Below, piece by piece: positions 57,757 through 64,000 of a stretch of DNA of 64,000 nt. The stretch spans positions 47,246 to 111,245 of the forward strand of contig UBTY01000018.1 in NCBI GenBank assembly GCA_900468535.1, read 5' to 3'. The position numbers and the translations under genes were made by a program. Origin of the DNA: Hyphomicrobiales bacterium. Lineage in GTDB: Bacteria; Pseudomonadota; Alphaproteobacteria; Rhizobiales; Rhizobiaceae. The first letter of the stretch is position 1. Each line of letters begins with the position of its first letter. Below the pieces are notes generated by a model. It worked only from the letters and a program-made list of their open reading frames with translations, was not told where the DNA came from and did not search any database.

Positions 57757-60444
57757 TTGAACAAGAGCTCCAGCAGGGAGAAACATGGTGCATTTGCCCT
57801 GAGGCCGTCCTTGGCGCGGTTGGTGGCGGCGAAGCGTTTTCTGGCGCGTGCCGTCCTGCTTTCAGAGCAGATCCTGCCCCTGCTTCTGCCCCTGCTGTGT
57901 GTCGCCGCACTCTACCTGACGGTATCCTGGTTCGGTATTTTCCGCACGGCGCCTGACTGGTTGCGGTTAGCACTTCTTGCCGCCTTTGGCTTGGCGCTGC
58001 TCGCCTCCCTCTATCCGTTCCGTCGGCTGCGTTGGCCCAGTGTCGCCTCCGCCGACCGGCTGCTCGAAGAACGCAATGGCCTGCCGCATCAGCCGGTAGC
58101 GGTGCAGGAGGACGAGCCGGCATTCGATACGCCGGTTGCGCGTGCCTTGTGGCGCGAGCACCAAACCCGTATGGCGGAAAAGATTGCCGCCCTCGACGCC
58201 GGTTTTCCGCGCCCTGACATTGCCGCGCACGACCGTTGGGCTCTGCGCGCTGTCCCTGCACTTCTGCTTGTCGTCGCCTTTGGCTATTCGCTGTCCAGCA
58301 GCGGCGGATCGATCGTCGACGCGCTGCAACCGCGACCGGCGGCCGAGACGAGCGATCCGGCCGTGCGCATCGATGCTTGGGTGACGCCCCCCTCCTATAC
58401 GGGACGGGCTCCAGTCTATCTAAGCGCGGCAGGAACCGAGCAGGCGCCGATCCGCATTCCGGAACTGTCAAGCCTGACGGTCCGCGTCAGCGGTGCAAAG
58501 ACAGATGAGAAGGTCGTCTTCAGCCGCGCTGACGGAAAGCGCATGGAAATCGCTGCTGAGGAGAACCCGAAGACACCGGCACCCGCCGCAACGCCCACAG
58601 CAATGCCTGGAACTCCGGCTGCTGCGGTGACCGCCAGCACGCACATCATGAAGCTCGAGGAAAACGGCACGCTTGAGGTGAACGGTCGCCGCTGGGCTTT
58701 CGACGTCATTCCTGACAAGGCGCCGGAAATTGCTTTCAACGGCTTGCCGAAATCCACCGTCAACGGCGCGCTCGAGATCGGCTTCACGGTCAAGGACGAC
58801 TACGGCGTTCAGGAAGCCTATGCGGAGATCCTGCCGGTCGAATCCGATCCAACCGCAACACCGCTCTATCCTCTGCCAGAATACAAGCTCGACGTACCCA
58901 GGCGCAACGCCCGCGACGCCAAGGGGCTTGCGAGCAAGAACCTGACCGAGCATCCGTTGGCCGGCAAACGCGTCCGCATCACGCTCGTCGCGAAGGATGC
59001 GGCCGGACAGACGGGACGCAGCCCACCGCACGAGATGACGCTGCCGGCACGCCCCTTCAACGAGCCGCTCGCGGGCGCAGTCGCCGAGGAACGGCAGGTC
59101 TTTGCCCTCGATACCCGCAAGATGCCGGAAGCCATCGCGTTGAACGAAGCGCTGACGATCCGCCCGGAAGAAACGATCCCCAACCTGACCAACTACCTCC
59201 TGCTGGAATCGGCGCTTGCGCGCATGAAGCTCGCCAAGGGCGAGGAAGCGCTGAAGGACACGGCGGATTACCTCTGGGACATCGCCGTCGGCATCGAGGA
59301 CGGCAATCTGTCGCAGGCGGAACGCAATCTCAGGAACGCACAGCAGAACCTTGCCGACGCCCTGCAGCGAAATGCACCTGACGCCGAGATCAAGAAGCTC
59401 ATGGACGAGCTGCGCAAGGCCATGCAGGACTACATGAAGGAACTGGCGCAGCGGATGCAGAATGCGCCGACGCAGCCGAACCAGAATGCGCAGAACGTCA
59501 TTCGCCAGCAGGATCTCGAGCGAATGATGGATCAGATCGAGAACCTCGCACGCTCGGGCAACCGCGACGCAGCCCAGCAGATGCTGTCCGAACTGCAGCG
59601 CATGATGAACAACATGCAGGCAGGCCGCCCGCAGCGCGGCCAGCAACAGCAGGGCCAGGACAACAGCCAGATGCGCCAGCAGATGGACAAGCTCGGCCAG
59701 ATCCTGCGCGATCAGCAGAAACTGATGGAAGAGACCTTTAAGCTGGACCAGCAGTTGAAGGACCGCATGCAGCGCGGCGACCCGAATATGGGCATGAACG
59801 ACCCGCTGCTTGACGACATGCCGATGGACAATGACGGCCTGCCGCAAGACCCGCAGCAGGGCGATCAGCAGCAACAGGGCCAGCAGGATCAGCAAGGTCA
59901 GCAGAACCAGCAGGGCCAATCTCCTTCAGACCAGATGACCGCCGACCAGCTGCGCGAGGCGCTGAAGCAGCTTCGGTCGCGCCAGGACCAACTCGGCAAG
60001 CAGCTCGGAGAGCTTCAGAAGGGCCTTGGCGACATGGGCATCAAGCCTGGCTCCGGTTTCGGCCAGGCGCAGCGCGAGATGGAAGGCGCCGGTCGCGAGC
60101 TCGGCCAGGGGCACGGCGAGCCTGCGATACAGGGCCAGGGACGCGCGCTGGAAGCGCTTCGCCAGGGTGCCCGCGATATGATGAACCAGATGATGCAGGC
60201 CCAGCAGGGCCAAGGCCAGGGGCCGCAGGGACAGGTGGGCCAAGGCAACCAGAACGGCCGTGACCCGCTCGGGCGCCCGCGTCGCGCCGATGGTCCTGAC
60301 TTCGGCGATCAGGTCAAGGTTCCTGATGAAATCGACGTCCAGCGCGCCCGCGAAATTCTCGATGCCATCCGCGAAAAACTCGGAAACAATCCATCGCAGG
60401 AGATGGAACGGCACTATCTGGAGCGTCTGCTTGACATTCAGTAG
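57757..60444 (+). CDS. TIGR02302 family membrane protein, Gln-rich
   Basis: An 895-residue envelope protein of alphaproteobacteria (TIGR02302/DUF4175). Two or three N-terminal helices (about 25-95, then about 180-200) are followed by a large extracytoplasmic part with beta and helical segments. A low-complexity Gln/Gly/Met tract spans about 620-850 (QQGQ, MNQMMQ, NPNMGMNDPLLDDMPMDND, QQGQQDQQGQQNQQG), then an ordered end DEIDVQRAREILDAIREKLGNN. The TTG start at 57757 follows GGAG and fits relatives that begin near FALRPSLARLVAAKR; the GTG at 57718 would add 13 residues. The function is unknown, perhaps cell-envelope integrity. Confidence 0.88.
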   Translation: MNKSSSREKHGAFALRPSLARLVAAKRFLARAVLLSEQILPLLLPLLCVAALYLTVSWFGIFRTAPDWLRLALLAAFGLALLASLYPFRRLRWPSVASADRLLEERNGLPHQPVAVQEDEPAFDTPVARALWREHQTRMAEKIAALDAGFPRPDIAAHDRWALRAVPALLLVVAFGYSLSSSGGSIVDALQPRPAAETSDPAVRIDAWVTPPSYTGRAPVYLSAAGTEQAPIRIPELSSLTVRVSGAKTDEKVVFSRADGKRMEIAAEENPKTPAPAATPTAMPGTPAAAVTASTHIMKLEENGTLEVNGRRWAFDVIPDKAPEIAFNGLPKSTVNGALEIGFTVKDDYGVQEAYAEILPVESDPTATPLYPLPEYKLDVPRRNARDAKGLASKNLTEHPLAGKRVRITLVAKDAAGQTGRSPPHEMTLPARPFNEPLAGAVAEERQVFALDTRKMPEAIALNEALTIRPEETIPNLTNYLLLESALARMKLAKGEEALKDTADYLWDIAVGIEDGNLSQAERNLRNAQQNLADALQRNAPDAEIKKLMDELRKAMQDYMKELAQRMQNAPTQPNQNAQNVIRQQDLERMMDQIENLARSGNRDAAQQMLSELQRMMNNMQAGRPQRGQQQQGQDNSQMRQQMDKLGQILRDQQKLMEETFKLDQQLKDRMQRGDPNMGMNDPLLDDMPMDNDGLPQDPQQGDQQQQGQQDQQGQQNQQGQSPSDQMTADQLREALKQLRSRQDQLGKQLGELQKGLGDMGIKPGSGFGQAQREMEGAGRELGQGHGEPAIQGQGRALEALRQGARDMMNQMMQAQQGQGQGPQGQVGQGNQNGRDPLGRPRRADGPDFGDQVKVPDEIDVQRAREILDAIREKLGNNPSQEMERHYLERLLDIQ

Positions 60445-60568
60445 GTGAAACTTGCCCTTCGAGCGCAGAAACTCGCAGCCTGCGCTCTCATTCACGACTA
60501 TGAGACTATTCCCAGGCGCGCGAAGATTCGTAATGTCGCATCGCTAGATAGGTGATAACAGCGATTCG

Positions 60569-61015
60569 ATGGCGATTCTCTTCAAGACAGCAATCGGTGA
60601 AAATGCCGCTTTCGAAATGATCGAAAGCGCGCTCGCCGACCCGGCAGGCGATTTCGACGGATATGTGAACGTCATCGCCGACGAGGGCGAGCAGACCCTG
60701 TCCTGGGCGCCCGGCATGCACGCCGAGCAATTTCAGGCGGAAGTCACCGAAATTCTGCGGGCGACCTGGGATATCTGCCGTTTCTGGGTGGTCTACGAGC
60801 GGCGCGACGACAGGCAGGACGCCGCCTCGAACGAAATCCGCAACGCAGCTTTCAAGTTGACGCGCGGTTATGCGGGCGTCGTGGTCGTTACCCTCAGCCT
60901 CCTCAGCAAACGCGACAGCGCGGCCGATATCGAGCTGATCTTCGTATGCTTCCAGCAGGATTTCCACCGCCGGAATTTTCGCGTGCGCTATGAAGGAAAA
61001 TTCGTTCCGAACTAG
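60569..61015 (+). CDS. Conserved hypothetical protein, 148 aa
   Basis: A 148-residue soluble protein that I do not recognise. It is compact, mixed alpha and beta (MAILFKTAIGENAAFEMIESALADPAGDF, LRATWDICRFWVVYERRDDRQD, RGYAGVVVVTLSLLSKRDSAADIELIFVCFQQ). Codon usage is like its neighbours, and better than the antisense frame at 60506-61021, which I reject. The ribosome site is weak. Its neighbours are TIGR02302 upstream and a response regulator downstream, convergent. Confidence 0.6.
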   Translation: MAILFKTAIGENAAFEMIESALADPAGDFDGYVNVIADEGEQTLSWAPGMHAEQFQAEVTEILRATWDICRFWVVYERRDDRQDAASNEIRNAAFKLTRGYAGVVVVTLSLLSKRDSAADIELIFVCFQQDFHRRNFRVRYEGKFVPN

Positions 61016-61067
61016 GCTCAAGCCGGTCGGAGGAGGATTGCCCGCACGACTGCGGGCACCCGGTCAA

Positions 61068-61427
61068 TCAGGCAGCAAGTGCTCTGGCGACTGCCTTGCG
61101 GATATCCGGCAGCGCAAAAGGCTTCGAAACGACGTCGACAATCTTCTCCGCCAGATCGTCGGCGCGCTCCCGCTGCTCGGCATAGCCGGTCATCAGCAGG
61201 ATTTTCAGCGCCGGAAAGGCGGACTTCGCCTGGTGGGCCAGTTCTATGCCATCCATGACGGGCATGCGAATATCCGAAAGAAGAAGGTCGTAGACCCCGT
61301 CCTTCAGCTTTTCCAGTCCTTCCGCACCGTCAGCGGCCTCCGCGGTCTCATGACCATCAAGACGCAAAGCGCGGGCTACGAAAGAACGCAGGGAATCCTC
61401 GTCTTCCGTAATCAGAATTTTTGCCAT
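61068..61427 (-). CDS. cpdR: Single-domain response regulator, CpdR-like
   Basis: A 119-residue receiver domain without an output domain. The phosphoacceptor is Asp52 (LLLSDIRMPVMDG), with acidic pair ITEDED at 6-11, Thr in LLMTGYAEQRER, and Lys in VVSKPFALPDI. It is close to CpdR, which in Caulobacter and Sinorhizobium controls ClpXP-dependent CtrA proteolysis. From memory, S. meliloti CpdR2 lies near this gene order; I have not verified this. ATG 61427 (MAKILITEDE) was preferred over 61436. It lies between the hypothetical and hpt. Confidence 0.85.
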   Translation of the reverse strand: MAKILITEDEDSLRSFVARALRLDGHETAEAADGAEGLEKLKDGVYDLLLSDIRMPVMDGIELAHQAKSAFPALKILLMTGYAEQRERADDLAEKIVDVVSKPFALPDIRKAVARALAA

Positions 61428-61542
61428 GGTGTGCATCGCTCCGTTTCATGCCCTGCATCGGAAATCACATGATTTTCCTTTGCGATCGGTAAACGGCGGC
61501 CAGCGATGGACGCGATGGTTAACAACCCGTCTTGAAACTGGC

Positions 61543-62085
61543 TCAGGCGTCGCCGGTGACCACGCCGACGAATGGCAGCTCGCGGAACGCGTAGGCAACG
61601 TCCATGCCATAGCCGACGACAAAGTAGTCCGGGCATTCGAAGCCGACATAATCCGCTTCCAGCTCTTCCCGCCGCTTTACGCTCTTGTCGAGCAGCACCG
61701 CTATGGTGACGTTTCTGGCGCCGCGCTCAAACAGCAGTTCCTTGGCGAAACGCAGCGTGCGCCCGGATTCCAGAATATCGTCGATCAAGAGAACGTCGCG
61801 GTCCTTCACATCGCTGTCGATGTCCTTGACGATGCGAACGCCCTGCGAAACCGTGCCGGTACCGTAGCTGGAGAGCGTGATGAATTCGACCTCGGGCGCC
61901 AGACCGCTGTCATGCAGCGCTCGAATGAGATCGGCTGCAAAAATGAAGGAGCCCTTGAGGATCGCGATCACCAGGAGATCCTTGGTCGGGCCGGCCGCAA
62001 TCTGCTTTGCGATGGCGTGATTGCGTTCGGCAATCTGCTCGGCAGTGAACAGAGGCTCGATGTTTTTTCCGCGCACGACGGGCAT
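61543..62085 (-). CDS. hpt: Hypoxanthine phosphoribosyltransferase
   Basis: A 180-residue purine-salvage enzyme. The PRPP loop is DVLLIDDILESGRTLRFAKE. LLVIAILKGSFIFAADLIRAL and PDYFVVGYGMDVAYAFRELPFVGVV are the other landmarks of the family. ATG 62085 (MPVVRGKNI) was chosen because GGAG lies nine bases upstream; the longer frame from 62112 has no clear ribosome site. The next gene is on the same strand about 60 bases upstream. Confidence 0.95.
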   Translation of the reverse strand: MPVVRGKNIEPLFTAEQIAERNHAIAKQIAAGPTKDLLVIAILKGSFIFAADLIRALHDSGLAPEVEFITLSSYGTGTVSQGVRIVKDIDSDVKDRDVLLIDDILESGRTLRFAKELLFERGARNVTIAVLLDKSVKRREELEADYVGFECPDYFVVGYGMDVAYAFRELPFVGVVTGDA

Positions 62086-62147
62086 TAAGGCTTGCTCCAT
62101 GAATAGAAGCACAAGCCGTTACCACAAACGACGGTTCGAGGCACCCC

Positions 62148-62789
62148 TTACGGCACGAAGGAAAGGCGCACTTCCGGCATTTTTCCACCGGCGTACTGCA
62201 CTTTCGCGGAAAAACCGCGGCTTTGGCCGCTGTAGATCACGTCGGCAGGTGGATTGATGATGACGCTTGCCGTCAGCTGCTCGCCGATCAGAAGATCCGC
62301 CCGTATCGGCCGAACGACCTGCGTGACCCGGCTGACGTTGTCGACAATGCCATTGATGACAAGCACGCGCATGCCGTTGGCATCGCGCGGCGTCGTTGTG
62401 ACGTGGCTGAAATGCAGCGGCGCGCCGTCGCTCACGACATCCGGCCCGGAGAAGCCGGAAAAGCCGCCGGAGAGGCCGAAGACCAGTATGCACACAGCAA
62501 CGACGAGCGCGGCGAAACTGCGCGTCGATGCGCGCTGCAGCCACGCCTCGCCGGACGAAGCAACGGAGCGCGCCAGACCGACCGGAGCCGACTGAACCTC
62601 CACCCGCGATCGGTTGTCGTTGAACGCACGGCTGCGCACCGTCTCCGGCCGGCTTCTTTCGATAACGACGAACTCGGCATCGGCGATATCGTCGGTCCGG
62701 TTGGGACGAATTTCGCGCTTGACGGGCTCTGGCGGCAGATAGTCGTATGCCTGACCGGGCATCTGGCGTTTGAACGAGGAGGAAGTCAT
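62148..62789 (-). CDS. Rhizobial membrane protein beside ftsE, function unknown
   Basis: A 213-residue protein. Residues 1-85 are a disordered, charged cytoplasmic part (YDYLPPEPVKREIRPNRTDDIADAEFVVIERSRPETV). One membrane helix follows at about 91-111 (RSFAALVVAVCILVFGLSGG). The C-terminal 100 residues are an extracytoplasmic beta domain (LVINGIVDNVSRVTQVVRPIRADLLIGEQLTASVIINPPADVIYSGQSRGFSAKVQYAGGKMPEVRLSF) that resembles a small DUF3426-like fold. I do not know the function. The start at 62789 has GGAAAGG upstream. It is divergent from ftsE, a conserved arrangement in Rhizobiaceae. Confidence 0.8.
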   Translation of the reverse strand: MTSSSFKRQMPGQAYDYLPPEPVKREIRPNRTDDIADAEFVVIERSRPETVRSRAFNDNRSRVEVQSAPVGLARSVASSGEAWLQRASTRSFAALVVAVCILVFGLSGGFSGFSGPDVVSDGAPLHFSHVTTTPRDANGMRVLVINGIVDNVSRVTQVVRPIRADLLIGEQLTASVIINPPADVIYSGQSRGFSAKVQYAGGKMPEVRLSFVP

Positions 62790-62934
62790 GACGACGGCCT
62801 TTCCGGTGTCCACATGGTTTCGCGCCGGCAACGAAATCCGGCATTGAAACGAATCCTGCTCAGTCGTAAATTTTAATGGTTAATGCTTCGCAAAGATCGC
62901 CATCAAACGGGCGTCTTTCCGGCTGAATTTACCG

Positions 62935-62959
62935 CTTGTTAACGGAGTTGGTTAACAAG
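62935..62959. promoter_or_regulatory. Perfect inverted repeat in the ftsE promoter region
   Basis: CTTGTTAAC (62935-62943) and GTTAACAAG (62951-62959) with a 7-base spacer, in the divergent region and 36 bases before the ftsE start. Each arm holds a GTTAAC core. It could be an operator. The CtrA pattern TTAA-N7-TTAA is not met (the gap is 9). Confidence 0.5.
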
Positions 62960-62995
62960 TCCTGCGGTGAAACCAACAAGAGACTGAGCTGCCCG

Positions 62996-63655
62996 TTGAT
63001 CCACTTCGAGAACGTCGGTTTGCGCTACGGAATGGGACCGGAAATTCTCCGGGATCTGACCTTCGACATTCCGAAGAAATCATTCCAATTCCTGACCGGA
63101 CCTTCAGGCGCCGGCAAGACGACGTTGCTCAGGCTGCTTTTCCTGTCGCTCCAGCCGACGCGCGGCTTGATCCGCATGTTCGGCCGCGACATTTCCGATA
63201 TTCCCCGGCCTGAGCTGCCGCTGCTGCGCCGCCGCGTCGGGATCATCTTCCAGGAATTCCGCCTGCTCGACCACCTGACCACCTACGAGAACGTGGCGCT
63301 GCCGTTGCGGGTGCGCGGCAAGGAGGAAAGCAGCTACAAGACCGACGTGCTTGAATTGCTCAAGTGGGTAGGCCTCGGCGAGCGCATCAATGTGCTTCCT
63401 CCCGTGCTTTCGGGTGGTGAGAAGCAGCGTGCCGCCATTGCGCGCGCGCTGATCGACAGGCCGGAGATTCTGCTGGCCGACGAGCCGACAGCCAATGTCG
63501 ATCCGCCGATGGCCCGCAGGCTGCTGAACCTGTTTCTGGAGTTGAACCGTCTCGGCACCGCTGTCGTGATCGCGACTCACGATCTGGCGCTGATGGATCA
63601 GGTCGATGCCCGCCGCATGATTCTTTCGGAAGGGCATCTCGATATCCATGACTGA
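62996..63655 (+). CDS. ftsE: Cell division ATP-binding protein FtsE
   Basis: A 219-residue ABC ATPase that with FtsX regulates peptidoglycan amidases at the septum. Walker A is GPSGAGKT at 35-42; LSGGEKQRAAIARAL is the signature, and ILLADEPTANVD Walker B. The TTG start at 62996 (MIHFENVGLRYGMG) fits the family better than the TTG at 62936, which would add 20 residues. Its stop overlaps the ftsX start by 8 bases (ATG inside the last codons). Confidence 0.96.
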   Translation: MIHFENVGLRYGMGPEILRDLTFDIPKKSFQFLTGPSGAGKTTLLRLLFLSLQPTRGLIRMFGRDISDIPRPELPLLRRRVGIIFQEFRLLDHLTTYENVALPLRVRGKEESSYKTDVLELLKWVGLGERINVLPPVLSGGEKQRAAIARALIDRPEILLADEPTANVDPPMARRLLNLFLELNRLGTAVVIATHDLALMDQVDARRMILSEGHLDIHD

Positions 63656-64000
63656 GCCCGCTCCGCTGCAATCGCCCAAATCCGCGCAGAAGGCGCCGAA
63701 GCGCGCTGAAATGAAGGTGAGGCCGACGGCGCCGATCCTTCCCTCGGCCAATATCCAGGGCAACGCGCTCATGGTGGTGATCGCCATCATGGCATTTCTC
63801 GCGTGCCTGACGCTGGGTGGCGTCAGCATGGTGCGCTCGACGGCCGCGAGCTGGGAAAGCCAGATCTCCCGTGAGATCACCATCCAGATCAAGCCAGATG
63901 ACGGCCTCGATATGGAAAAGGCGCTCAATCAGGCGCGCGACACGGCTATGACTTTCGTCGGCACGAAGAGCGCGCAGATCGTCGACGAGGCGGCAACCGC
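63648..64000 (+). CDS. ftsX: Cell division protein FtsX, N-terminal part
   Basis: The first 117 codons of FtsX, cut by the window edge. The start ATG at 63648 overlaps the ftsE end. A basic cytoplasmic leader (about 1-38, KSAQKAPKRAEMKVRPTAPILPSANIQG) precedes the first membrane helix (about 40-62, ALMVVIAIMAFLACLTLGGVSMV), then the start of the periplasmic loop. It pairs with FtsE as the permease. Confidence 0.92.
   Translation, partial: MTEPAPLQSPKSAQKAPKRAEMKVRPTAPILPSANIQGNALMVVIAIMAFLACLTLGGVSMVRSTAASWESQISREITIQIKPDDGLDMEKALNQARDTAMTFVGTKSAQIVDEAAT

Noticed and set aside
58468..59919. A 483-codon frame antisense to the TIGR02302 gene
   Set aside because: Its repeated Leu/Ala content comes from the Gln codons on the other strand; no start signal.
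60506..61021. Minus-strand 171-codon frame opposite the 148-aa hypothetical
   Set aside because: The plus-strand frame has codon use and composition like a real protein; both cannot be coding over the full length. A doubt remains because neither has a strong ribosome site.
61040..61057. GCCCGCA-CGAC-TGCGGGC hairpin between the hypothetical and CpdR-like genes
   Set aside because: A good stem, but no T tract on either strand, so I did not call it a terminator.
62939..62955. CtrA-type binding site before ftsE
   Set aside because: The two TTAA cores are separated by 9 bases; the consensus needs 7.

Overview
The window reads as core chromosome of an alphaproteobacterium in the Rhizobiaceae (Rhizobium, Sinorhizobium, Agrobacterium or Neorhizobium type). 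This rests on high GC with strong GC bias at third codon positions, a Porin_2-type porin, DUF4167, DUF1178 and TIGR02302 proteins, the order prmC-prfA-ptsP-lysC near ubiG, the argH-lptM-lysA-TIGR02302 run beside a CpdR-type regulator, and a cytosolic chemoreceptor ending in NWEEF. I cannot assign a genus from sequence alone. I found no insertion sequence, prophage, CRISPR array or rRNA operon.

Layout. 1-6 kb: end of a phytase-like esterase gene, a porin, a queuosine-precursor transporter with a candidate preQ1 riboswitch overlapping its start, rpmB, a DUF3108 protein, a YddG-type exporter and a secreted Gly/Ser/Val repeat protein. 6-10 kb: a soluble tandem-PAS chemoreceptor and DUF4167. 10-20 kb: prmC, prfA, ptsP and lysC, then a separate module (a 72-aa protein, a CHASE2 adenylate cyclase and a His-rich FecR protein), then ubiG. 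20-28 kb: a reverse-strand run of comF, grxC, nitrilase, DUF1178 and DUF3291; a methyltransferase; a tiny Flp pilin; mutT, GNAT and argJ; and a parvulin. 28-38 kb: secA, ddl, a flippase, a second GNAT, an acyl-CoA synthetase and an aldo/keto reductase. 38-44 kb: a methyltransferase, a divergent TetR/MFS pair with twin operators, tRNA-Leu(CAA), and a CPA2 antiporter with a cyclic-nucleotide-binding tail. 43-50 kb: DedA, dsbB, HNH, an AlkA-type glycosylase, gluQ, YihY, an SDR, a HIG1-type protein, a cobalamin adenosyltransferase and a rhomboid protease. 50-64 kb: etfBA, a 3-hydroxyacyl-CoA dehydrogenase, tlpA, argH, lptM, lysA, TIGR02302, a CpdR-type regulator, hpt, a membrane protein, ftsE and the start of ftsX.

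How the genes fit together. Most are housekeeping: translation termination (prfA/prmC), arginine and lysine synthesis (argJ, argH, lysC, lysA), secretion and the envelope (secA, ddl, lptM, ftsEX, porin), redox (grxC, dsbB, tlpA) and electron transfer (etfBA). The accessory signal is regulatory. It comprises the CHASE2 cyclase with a His-rich FecR partner, a cAMP-type binding domain fused to an antiporter, a candidate preQ1 pseudoknot that uses the start codon, two matched TetR operators, and a perfect inverted repeat before ftsE. Nothing here is clearly a new system. The best candidates for one are the CHASE2-cyclase/FecR module and its possible link to the cNMP-gated antiporter.
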